From assembly GCF_000341735.1 (NCBI RefSeq), contig NZ_KB455575.1, positions 2,383,802 to 2,447,801 on the forward strand: DNA of 64,000 nucleotides, given 5' to 3'. A program made the position numbers and the translations under genes. Each line of letters starts with the position of its first letter. Position 1 is the stretch's first letter. This DNA comes from Methylotuvimicrobium buryatense 5G. GTDB lineage: Bacteria; Pseudomonadota; Gammaproteobacteria; Methylococcales; Methylomonadaceae. The notes below the pieces were generated by a model, which was not told the DNA's origin, did no database searches, and was given only the letters and a program-made list of their open reading frames with translations. Of the stretch, positions 1-7,068 are shown in pieces.

Positions 1-187
1 CCCATATGGTCAATGCCGCACAAAGCAAAAACAGCCTATTTTTTTTCAGCGTAGCCTTGTTCAACTTTTTGACGATCAGTCCGCCTCGCACCAGCGGCTC
101 GATCATCAATGCGGCACAGAGCATGAAAAAGCCAATGATCAGATAAGGAAAAAACGAAAGTAAAACATTGAACAGATAAGTACTCAT
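1..187 (-). CDS. N-terminal fragment of a small membrane protein (cut by window edge)
   Basis: Reading leftwards from the ATG at 187, about 62 codons stay open to the window edge. The product starts MSTYLFNVLLSFFPYLIIGF and is strongly hydrophobic over roughly residues 4-28, followed by a short basic stretch (KKLNKATLKKN) and a second hydrophobic start. This looks like an integral membrane protein with at least two helices. The family is not recognisable from the fragment. It lies downstream of the SPFH lipoprotein gene on the same strand with a 94-bp gap. Confidence 0.55.
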   Translation of the reverse strand, partial: MSTYLFNVLLSFFPYLIIGFFMLCAALMIEPLVRGGLIVKKLNKATLKKNRLFLLCAALTIW

Positions 188-281
188 GCCGTATCGGCGA
201 AAATCCGAACCGGTCCGAATCCAGCTGGTTTTCCGCTCCTCCCTAGAAGCCTTTGATAAAAGTAGCCGAACATAACCGCAA

Positions 282-1163
282 TCAATGCTTTCCCAGCATG
301 ACACCGCCGGCGATTGTGCCGAGCATTTCCATCGGAATAAAGACCTTGTTATTCGATTCGCTCATTTTGTCGAGCACATTCAGAGAGCGGTAGCGGATGT
401 ATTCGTTCGTGACCGACTGCGCCAGAATCTTGTTAACTTCGGCCTCGGCCTCGGCTTTTTCGACGTCGATAGCGCGTTGCATGCGTTGCTCTTGAAGCTT
501 GCGCTCTAATTGCACTTTACTGATTTCCAATTGCGCCTCTTCCTGCTGAATCATTTCGCGCCGTTCTGCTGCATTTTCCTGCGCCTTAACGATGATTTCC
601 GGATACCTTATGTCCGCCAACCCGACATAGCGCACTAAAAACGGCGTTCTTTCGCCTATGCTCTTCGATAATTTGGCGCTCAATTCGGAATTGATCGCTT
701 CCCGAGAAGAACTGATCTCGGCAATCGTATAATTCGACAAAAACTCTCTAGCTTCCGACCGGATAATCTGCTGCGCATAGGTCTGGTAAACCTTATCGAG
801 AGGAATGCTTTCAACATCGCCAACTTGCTCCGGCGCTATTTTGGAAAACAATTCATCATACTGTTCCGGCTTAACAGCCAGCGTCATCCGCAAATCAAAC
901 GCCATATTCAACTTGTCTTTCGGCATGAACAACTGCATTTGCTCGGCTTTGGCTATGTCCGAAACATTCATGACGACCAACTTGTCGCAATAGGCCCAAC
1001 AAGGCTCTAGCCTAAACTTCGAGGTATTGACGATGCCTTCCTTGAAGCCGTATTGGGTCATGATCTTCCCGACATGAGCAGACGGCACTTCAACCTTACT
1101 GCCGCAACCCGCCAGGACCGAAGAAGTTAGAATACAAACAACCAGAAGTTTTCGCTGAATCAT
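282..1163 (-). CDS. SPFH/Band 7 (prohibitin-like) lipoprotein
   Basis: 293-residue predicted lipoprotein. A signal sequence ends in the lipobox LAGC with Cys20, so the mature protein should be lipid-anchored. Residues about 25-190 have the features of an SPFH/Band 7 domain, followed by a long charged coiled coil (about 195-245, rich in E, Q, R and A) and a short hydrophobic glycine-rich tail. Prohibitin/flotillin-like proteins usually form oligomeric membrane scaffolds and often associate with proteases; that role here is inference. It is the last gene of the minus-strand signalling island but is separated from the PP2C gene by about 600 bp of repeats, so co-transcription is uncertain. A second SPFH protein is encoded at 11299-12396. 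Confidence 0.75.
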   Translation of the reverse strand: MIQRKLLVVCILTSSVLAGCGSKVEVPSAHVGKIMTQYGFKEGIVNTSKFRLEPCWAYCDKLVVMNVSDIAKAEQMQLFMPKDKLNMAFDLRMTLAVKPEQYDELFSKIAPEQVGDVESIPLDKVYQTYAQQIIRSEAREFLSNYTIAEISSSREAINSELSAKLSKSIGERTPFLVRYVGLADIRYPEIIVKAQENAAERREMIQQEEAQLEISKVQLERKLQEQRMQRAIDVEKAEAEAEVNKILAQSVTNEYIRYRSLNVLDKMSESNNKVFIPMEMLGTIAGGVMLGKH

Positions 1164-1213
1164 AATTTTCTCGCACTAAATACAAATGGACCCGGAAATC
1201 TTATAACCTCGAA

Positions 1214-1442
1214 CCTGATTAGCAAGATGCTTCAGCTTGCTGAAGCCAATTGTCCGAGCAGTGGCCAGTCGTAGCCACTTCTGCGGGACGGGTTATTTAA
1301 CCCGTCCCCAACGTTTCGGTTTGCCCTAAACATTTCGGCTAACTTCGGCCAAAGTCAAAACGTTTAGGACGGGGTTGCAAACCCCGTCCTGCTAGGGATA
1401 TGCTGGTTTTTGGCCTTTAGCTGAAGAAACTTGCTAATCAGG
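1214..1442. mobile_element. MITE-like element, family F copy 1, with 8-bp target duplication
   Basis: A 229-bp non-coding element. The ends 1214-1237 and 1419-1442 are inverted repeats matching at 22 of 24 positions (CCTGATTAGCAAG...TTCAGCT). The octamer ACCTCGAA occurs directly outside both ends (1206-1213 and 1443-1450), the signature of a target-site duplication. Inside are two strong hairpins: 1285-1308 (GGGACGGGTT stem, ATTT loop) and 1366-1390 (AGGACGGGGTT stem, GCA loop). The hairpin core recurs at about 12472 and 52864. No reading frame encodes a transposase, so any movement would need one supplied in trans. Confidence 0.85.
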
Positions 1443-1480
1443 ACCTCGAATATAGACGACCGGGAAAAATTTGCCTTATT

Positions 1481-1716
1481 TACTCCCTTTATACTCAAAA
1501 AATGGTTAACTTTATGAAGGTATGGGTTGTGGCTAGCGCGAATGTCGGCATCGGGGTGCCCATCAAAGGACGCCGTGAATACGTCCATGTAGGTTCTATG
1601 ACAGCATCCATGCTGCCAAAGCCTTTGCCGAACACCCCGACGCCTCCATACGCTAATGCCGAAGTTTGAAGTGCGATAGGTATATTCTTAGACGGTTTTT
1701 CTATCAAAAGGGAGTA
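1481..1716. mobile_element. Chimeric MITE: family C arms enclosing a family A core and right arm
   Basis: The outer ends are family C (TACTCCCTTT... / ...AAAGGGAGTA). After the C left arm (to about 1540) the sequence switches to a family A core (GGACGCCGTGAATACGTCC, about 1569-1587) and an intact family A right arm ending GGTATA at 1684. The C right arm then resumes (TTCTTAGACGG...). In the intact C copy at 9542-9720 the same point reads TTTTATTCTTAG, so A appears to have entered a TA dinucleotide. The segment between the C core and the A insertion is missing, as expected for recombination through the shared core. Confidence 0.8.
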
Positions 1717-1760
1717 AGTTCGGCTTTTTCGAATGCAACCAACAATACCCTTATTAGATT

Positions 1761-2537
1761 CTACGAACAGTCCGCCTGAGATTCCGCCAACAAAATCAAT
1801 GTAATATTATCGTCGGCCGCATTCGCCAACGCTTCTGCCAGAAGTTGCTCGGTCTTATTATCCAAGCTCCCATCCCCTGCGAGTATGGTCGCGATTGTTG
1901 AATCGGGCACTTGACCGGTCAATCCGTCGCTGCAAAGTAATACAATATCCCTCTTATCGCGTATTTCCTCGACCACATCCACTTGCACAACTTCTTTGTC
2001 GGAACTGCCGATCGCTTGTGTGATAACGTTTTTATAGGGGTGGGTCTTGGCGCTTTCTTCATCGATTAAGCCTTGATCCATCAGCATTTGTACATAGCTA
2101 TGATCCTTAGTCAATTGCCTTAATCCATTATTCCGCCAGAGATAGGCGCGGCTATCACCGACCCAGGCAATTTGATAACGCCCCTCTTCAATTTGTATCG
2201 CGACTAAGGTCATCCCCATCCCCTGGGCTTCTGGATCTTTGAAAGCTTGCTCCTTGATTTCGAGATGCGCGCGTTGAATAGCTTCGATCAATTTTGCTCC
2301 GGAAGCCAGCTCGCGATGCAAGGTCATTAAACCGACCGCGCTGGCGACTTCTCCGCAATTATGTCCGCCCATGCCATCTGCAACGGCCCAAATACCCTTT
2401 TCAGGAAGCATTAAAAAACTATCTTCGTTATTGCTTCTGACTTTGCCTGAATGAGAAAAACAACTGAATTGAACATTCGGCTTGTCGGTTTTTTTGGCTT
2501 GGTTATGAACAAGCCGCTTGAATAGATCGAATTTCAT
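1761..2537 (-). CDS. PP2C-family (PPM) Ser/Thr protein phosphatase
   Basis: 258 residues, a typical length for stand-alone bacterial PP2C phosphatases (Stp/PrpC type). Metal-binding signatures are visible: RSNNED at about 34-39, DGMGG at 54-58, GDSRAYL near 129, CSDGLTG near 202 and a C-terminal DNIT motif. The N-terminal 25 residues are a basic extension before the catalytic fold. The enzyme would remove phosphate from Ser/Thr residues in a Mn2+/Mg2+-dependent way. Because a Ser/Thr kinase and a double-FHA protein are encoded in the same run of genes, it is the likely opposing enzyme of that kinase. It starts 8 bp after the M48 peptidase gene, indicating one transcript. Confidence 0.9.
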   Translation of the reverse strand: MKFDLFKRLVHNQAKKTDKPNVQFSCFSHSGKVRSNNEDSFLMLPEKGIWAVADGMGGHNCGEVASAVGLMTLHRELASGAKLIEAIQRAHLEIKEQAFKDPEAQGMGMTLVAIQIEEGRYQIAWVGDSRAYLWRNNGLRQLTKDHSYVQMLMDQGLIDEESAKTHPYKNVITQAIGSSDKEVVQVDVVEEIRDKRDIVLLCSDGLTGQVPDSTIATILAGDGSLDNKTEQLLAEALANAADDNITLILLAESQADCS

Positions 2538-2545
2538 GCCCGTTC

Positions 2546-3283
2546 CTATTCGGATAATAATCGCTTTATCCGAAAAAACTCTGCGGAACTTGAAAAATTA
2601 TCATTGATTCCCGGCTCCAATCGCTTAGATAGCTTATTTAGACGAGCTTGATGTTGCTGTTCGTCGCCTTTTACCGGCAAGCGATCAATGATATTCAGCA
2701 GGACGTCAGGCGGAAAACCGGCGGCCTGCAAGATATCCAATGCGATCGCATCCGCTTCGATTTCCCTATCGATATCGATGATCTGCACCAGCGTGCCTAT
2801 TTGCCTATGCTTTTTGCCAGATAAGCCTGGCCGGAGACAAAAATGACCGGCTAATTGATGCCCCATTTCATGAGCCAATATCGCCGCGAGTTCGGCTTCA
2901 TTCTTGACGAAATGAAAACTGCCTTCGGTGATATAAGTGCGCCCGTCCCCAATCGAGAATGCGTTGACCGAGCTATCCCTGACTGTAAAAAAGCGCCATC
3001 CCGAAGTCGGCCAATCGATTGGCGTAAACCACTTTAGCCAAGGCCCGCTTCGGGGAACAAGACGCTCCCCGAGGGTTTGCAAATATCGGTTGACAATGTC
3101 CTGGCTCGGCCTTAATGGCCATTCCTGTTCTATGCGATAGGCGGCATTCGCGGAATGCTGCTGTTCGCCGGAGCAATTTGCCCACGCGGACCTCGAGATC
3201 TCACAGCCACCGACCAGCAAATAAAAAAATACCCCTGCAATCGTCCTTGGCACGCTTCTTTTGATTACCCGCAAACGAAGCAT
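2546..3283 (-). CDS. M48-family zinc metalloprotease, probable lipoprotein
   Basis: 245 residues. The N-terminus has a hydrophobic segment and a plausible lipobox (LVGGC, Cys27), suggesting periplasmic anchoring. The zinc motif HEMGH is at about 138-142, and the downstream EADAIAL segment should supply the third ligand, as in M48 peptidases of the BepA/LoiP/Oma1 type. Those enzymes usually handle envelope protein quality control. The protein is shorter than BepA and has no C-terminal TPR region. Gaps of 6-8 bp to both neighbours place it in the same operon as the PP2C phosphatase and the glycine-zipper lipoprotein. Substrate unknown. Confidence 0.85.
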   Translation of the reverse strand: MLRLRVIKRSVPRTIAGVFFYLLVGGCEISRSAWANCSGEQQHSANAAYRIEQEWPLRPSQDIVNRYLQTLGERLVPRSGPWLKWFTPIDWPTSGWRFFTVRDSSVNAFSIGDGRTYITEGSFHFVKNEAELAAILAHEMGHQLAGHFCLRPGLSGKKHRQIGTLVQIIDIDREIEADAIALDILQAAGFPPDVLLNIIDRLPVKGDEQQHQARLNKLSKRLEPGINDNFSSSAEFFRIKRLLSE

Positions 3284-3289
3284 TAGCGC

Positions 3290-3907
3290 TTATTGAACGA
3301 TAAATACGGCCTGATTGATATCGCTGCTGGTGCCGGCTTGCACTTTGGTTTCGACGACATAGGTACCGGCCGATGCATTCTTAGGTATCGGAATCGTCGC
3401 ATTGACGGCATAACCGCCGGCGGAACGCTGCACATTTTGAGGCGGAGCCTCGAAAATTACCTTTCCGTCCTTTTTCAAGACCCAGGTTTCCTCGACCGAG
3501 GCTATGCTTTGATTTTGCGGTACCGACAATGAATAATCGCTGGCAACCATGACTTGTTGTCCTGGAGCAACGGTATCCGGCGAAGCCGTGCCTTTATTCA
3601 AACGGACCAGCACGGTATTGGCGGCAGGCGTAAAACCGTATAGCGATTGGTCCTCGGCCGGACTGCGCACCTGCTCAGAACTGTATTGCGCCAATTTGAC
3701 GGCGCCCCAACCGAGTGCGGCACCGCCGGCCGCCGCCGCTAAACCGTAGCCGACATTGCCGGTCAATAGACCGGTCGTCAAACCGGCTGCCACGGCGCCC
3801 AATCCCGCACCAATGGCTTGTTGATTTTCCGGTGTAGTCGCACATCCGGTGATCAGGCTGACGCATACAACCGCACTTAGGGCTGTTTTAGGAAATGCAT
3901 GATTCAT
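3290..3907 (-). CDS. Glycine-zipper lipoprotein of unknown function
   Basis: 205 residues with a lipoprotein signal (LITGC, Cys22). Residues about 30-70 are rich in Gly and Ala with GxxxG spacing (AIGAGLGAVAAGLTTG, AAAAGGAALGWG), a glycine-zipper stretch that often packs into the outer membrane. The C-terminal ~110 residues look like a beta-rich domain carrying signals such as VPQNQSIASVEETWVLKKDG. No family name is certain. It lies 6 bp upstream of the M48 gene and 27 bp downstream of the vWA gene in transcription order, so it is probably made together with these envelope proteins. Confidence 0.7.
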   Translation of the reverse strand: MNHAFPKTALSAVVCVSLITGCATTPENQQAIGAGLGAVAAGLTTGLLTGNVGYGLAAAAGGAALGWGAVKLAQYSSEQVRSPAEDQSLYGFTPAANTVLVRLNKGTASPDTVAPGQQVMVASDYSLSVPQNQSIASVEETWVLKKDGKVIFEAPPQNVQRSAGGYAVNATIPIPKNASAGTYVVETKVQAGTSSDINQAVFIVQ

Positions 3908-3934
3908 GATGAAATCCTCATTAGATTAGCGCTG

Positions 3935-5095
3935 CTACTGAACGGACGGCCTGTTGTAAAAAGGATCGTTATCCGGCAGAAGCGGGATTTTTTGATTTAA
4001 TAGGTTGAGATAATTATCAATCGCTTGGATAGGCGGCGGCTCTATCGCTTCGAATTCACCATTGTCGTAATAATATTTACCGCTACCTGTCGGATATTCG
4101 ATACCGACCTTGAACGAGTGCTGCTCGCCGTCAACAGGAATATAGGAGCGAAAAGTCACGACATAGTCGCTTTGTAGAATGTTTTGGATTTCTTCGACAA
4201 TGCGCTGCATCCTGTCATAGGTTTCACCCAATGAATAATAGATGCCGAACGAGTTTTTCGATATGGACTCCAGGTTTTTAAAATAGTCCACGGAATTCTT
4301 GCCGTAAGCAAGCGAATACACGGGAATGGGGATCCGCATCGAAGTAATTCGGCCATTCAGCTCTTCGCGAGAAAGCGCACTGCCTTCGTCTCGCCCGTCG
4401 GAAAAAACGACTACCGAACACGAAGCAATAACATTATCGGCCGAAGGGTCTACTGACGATCCTTGCGCCGACATGCCGCACATCTGAATCGCAGCCCCGA
4501 TACTATCGTAAATACGGCTTTTCATACCATCGATTCGAATATCCGCCAACCTTCTAGCAAGGGCGCCCGCATCCCTTTCGAATTGAGATACCAAATCATA
4601 ACCTTCTTTGGTATCTCGTATCGCCAGGATCGCGACCTCATCCTGGGGCCGTTTGCTGTCGATAAAACGAGCAGCGGCTCTGAGCGCGGTTTCCGATGCC
4701 GTTCCCGCCATCGACTTGCTGGCATCGATTACCAAAACGGAACGGGTTGCCTCACTTCGATTGCGTATGCTTTGAATGCCATATTGGCGTTTCATCGGAT
4801 CGTAGCTTTTGCCTTTGATCATCAGACCGATATTCATTTCGTTGAGATTCACCAAAGGCTGCATGTTTTGATCGAAGGTCCGAATATACAATTGTACAAA
4901 CGGATACAAAGCATAATTTACCCGATAGACTTTAACGCCGTAACCGCCGGGCGCTGCAAATCCGTAGCCGCCGGCATGCGCTGGGCCCGTAAGAAACAAG
5001 GCTTGCATTAAAACCAATACAGATACTATAAAGCTCCCCGCCCCGTAAAACCGTTTTTTGCCGGTCTGTTGCGTTTGTCTTAAGTTGTTCATCAT
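3935..5095 (-). CDS. Secreted von Willebrand factor A (vWA) domain protein
   Basis: 386 residues with a long signal peptide ending near AHA (about residue 41). A vWA fold follows. The MIDAS metal site is clear: DASKS at 124-128, with a later FSDGRDEG segment supplying the distal acidic residues. vWA domains bind protein partners through a divalent metal. The predicted location is periplasm or surface. The gene heads the subgroup vWA - glycine-zipper lipoprotein - M48 - PP2C. A family D mobile element of 165 bp separates it from the upstream kinase gene, so the operon may have been interrupted or given a new boundary here. Confidence 0.8.
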   Translation of the reverse strand: MMNNLRQTQQTGKKRFYGAGSFIVSVLVLMQALFLTGPAHAGGYGFAAPGGYGVKVYRVNYALYPFVQLYIRTFDQNMQPLVNLNEMNIGLMIKGKSYDPMKRQYGIQSIRNRSEATRSVLVIDASKSMAGTASETALRAAARFIDSKRPQDEVAILAIRDTKEGYDLVSQFERDAGALARRLADIRIDGMKSRIYDSIGAAIQMCGMSAQGSSVDPSADNVIASCSVVVFSDGRDEGSALSREELNGRITSMRIPIPVYSLAYGKNSVDYFKNLESISKNSFGIYYSLGETYDRMQRIVEEIQNILQSDYVVTFRSYIPVDGEQHSFKVGIEYPTGSGKYYYDNGEFEAIEPPPIQAIDNYLNLLNQKIPLLPDNDPFYNRPSVQ

Positions 5096-5183
5096 GACGT
5101 TGATTCCTCTTTATAAAGTAGTGTTTTACCCATCGGACTCAATGTCCGATTCCCCCATAAACAACGACTAACACTTTATACTC

Positions 5184-5348
5184 CAGCAATTCCCTGTTTG
5201 AGCAGTTTCGCCGATTTTAAGGTGTGGGGTATGCCTGTCGAGGAACGCCGTAAACCCATCCATGGGGGCTTGGCGGCAGCTCCCTGCTACCGACATCCTC
5301 GCCAAGCATACCCCACACCCTTTTTGATCCCCAAATTGGGAATTGCTG
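5184..5348. mobile_element. MITE family D, copy 1, with direct-repeat flanks
   Basis: A 165-bp element with inverted ends CAGCAATTCCC... / ...GGGAATTGCTG. The decamer CTTTATACTC directly abuts both ends (5174-5183 and 5349-5358), a target-site duplication of 9-10 bp. The centre holds the shared core (CGCCGTAAACCCATCCATGG and its downstream GGCTTGGCGGC). It sits between the kinase and vWA genes inside the signalling island. Confidence 0.85.
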
Positions 5349-5385
5349 CTTTATACTCAAAGAAGTTACTCGTAACTGCGAATGC

Positions 5386-5443
5386 TTAGGATTTCGCGAC
5401 AAATAACTTACCGGAACAATGATCTTTGTAGCGGATTCGGTTA
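5386..5443. mobile_element. Solo left end of a family B element
   Basis: TTAGGATTTCGCGACAAATA and the following ~40 bp match the left arm of the family B copy at 53079-53258 but the element stops before the core. It is a degenerate remnant just downstream of the kinase stop codon. Confidence 0.55.
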
Positions 5444-5457
5444 TTTGCGCCCCTAAC

Positions 5458-7047
5458 CTAACGTATTTTTTGTGTTTGCCCCGGAATAATAACCCAGCCG
5501 GAATTATCTTCCTTAGGCTCGGTTTTGGCTATCGGTTTAGGTTGCGGTTTCGGCTTCGGTTTAGGGCGTGCTACCGGTTTCGGAGGCGTGCTTGACTGCT
5601 GAACAACGCGATTCGAGTCGAGTGTTTGCGCGGCTTTATTGACCGAAGACTGGTTATCCGATTCCGGTTGAACGGGCCTGCGTTTATTCAATATTTCCAG
5701 TGCCGACAAACCTGAATCTGCCGAAGGCACGACAGGCTTCGAGACAACGGAGGGAGCGGCAAACGGCGATTCCACCGCAGCAGGAGACGCGCCATCGGCA
5801 ATTCCGGTCTCACGCGGTAAAGACTCGGGTTCGGGACCGGCACTTGCAATCGGCGCTTCATTCGAACCGTCTTTGAAAAACAGCCAATAGGCGCCGCCGG
5901 CAAACGCTGAAAACAGCACTACGACAACGACAAGCAAAATCGCCAGTTTTTTTATGGAGCTATTGTGAGCTTCTGCATATTGAGTCGTTGAACGTGAGAT
6001 CGGCTGCGAACGATTCCCTTGGGTCTTAATTACCGGCCCGAATTGCAAATCGGAAATTTGCACCGTTTTGCCGGACAGCAAAGCCTCTTCATCAACTTGG
6101 CTAACGGCTGAAAATACACCGATGAATTCCGCCACGGTCTGCGGGCGCTCATTGACATTGAGACTCAATCCTTTAAGAATCATGTTATCGATTACATCCG
6201 GCAATTCGGGCGCAATTTGTTTGGGAGGCGTCAAGGCTTTACCGGACACCCTTTCATGCGCCGCGACCGGCATTTGACCGGTCACGGCAAAATAAACCGT
6301 GGCCGCCAATGAATAAATATCGGATCGAATGTCGGTACCGGTGCCCATGACCTGCTCTGGCGGACTGAAACCGATTGATGCCGCTCTCCCCAAGGTACGG
6401 GTCATTTCGTTGGGCGAAGATTCCTTGGCGATGCCGAAATCAATCAGCATGATTCTGTTTTCATCGTCCAGCAAAACGTTTTCCGGCTTCAAATCCCGAT
6501 GGATAATCGGCGGATTTCGCGAATGCAGATATTCGAGTACCTGCCCGACCTGAACGATCCAGTCCTTAAGGTCCGTAAAGACAATTCTACCGAGCCGCTT
6601 GCATTCGGTAGCCAGCGTTCGGCTACCGCCGAATTTCAACACCAAATAGACCATGCCTTTTTCATTGAAACGGTCGACAATGATCGGGATCGAGGGATGA
6701 TCGAGGTTGCTCAACAACGAAACTTCATATTCATCGAATAACATCTCGGGAATTTCCTTGAGCGCCCAACGTTTTCCTTTCACGCGTTGGTCTTCGACTA
6801 GGTAAGTCGCGCCGAAACCGCCTTTTCCCAGCACTGTTTGGATAATATAGCGATCGCCAATCAAATCGCCGACGCCTTTCAGCCAACCGAAAATACCGCG
6901 TATCGAGCCGTTAGGTGCGGTATCGATATGCGCTATTTCGTATTGGCATTTTGTACACCGGTATTTATTTTGCGCGATCACATCGGCCGAATCCGGTTGA
7001 TCGCATTTGGGACAGGTCCGGGGCTGTTCTTGTGCTGTTTCATTCAT
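5458..7047 (-). CDS. Membrane Ser/Thr protein kinase with N-terminal zinc ribbon
   Basis: 529 residues. An N-terminal zinc ribbon (Cys12, Cys15, Cys31, Cys34) precedes a Hanks-type kinase domain (about 67-320): glycine loop GKGGFG at 74-79, ATP-binding Lys in ALKEIP near 97, catalytic HRDLKPEN at 183-190, metal-binding DFG at 203-205 and SPPEQ in the activation region. After a linker comes one transmembrane helix (about 368-392) and an extracytoplasmic Pro/Lys-rich tail (KPKPKPQPKP repeats). This is the PknB-like layout of cytoplasmic kinase, helix and external sensor, except that the external part has no recognised fold. Targets are probably the adjacent double-FHA transporter and other island proteins; that is inference. 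Confidence 0.92.
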   Translation of the reverse strand: MNETAQEQPRTCPKCDQPDSADVIAQNKYRCTKCQYEIAHIDTAPNGSIRGIFGWLKGVGDLIGDRYIIQTVLGKGGFGATYLVEDQRVKGKRWALKEIPEMLFDEYEVSLLSNLDHPSIPIIVDRFNEKGMVYLVLKFGGSRTLATECKRLGRIVFTDLKDWIVQVGQVLEYLHSRNPPIIHRDLKPENVLLDDENRIMLIDFGIAKESSPNEMTRTLGRAASIGFSPPEQVMGTGTDIRSDIYSLAATVYFAVTGQMPVAAHERVSGKALTPPKQIAPELPDVIDNMILKGLSLNVNERPQTVAEFIGVFSAVSQVDEEALLSGKTVQISDLQFGPVIKTQGNRSQPISRSTTQYAEAHNSSIKKLAILLVVVVVLFSAFAGGAYWLFFKDGSNEAPIASAGPEPESLPRETGIADGASPAAVESPFAAPSVVSKPVVPSADSGLSALEILNKRRPVQPESDNQSSVNKAAQTLDSNRVVQQSSTPPKPVARPKPKPKPQPKPIAKTEPKEDNSGWVIIPGQTQKIR

Positions 7048-7068
7048 ATATGTTCAAATCGGCTTCGG

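Noticed and set aside
1364-1707. Two minus-strand frames of about 70 codons in the 1.2-1.7 kb gap
   Set aside because: They lie wholly in the F and C/A mobile elements and show no protein-like conservation across copies.
4463-5011. 182-codon plus-strand frame antisense to the vWA gene
   Set aside because: No family features or ribosome site; the minus-strand frame has a signal peptide and MIDAS motif.
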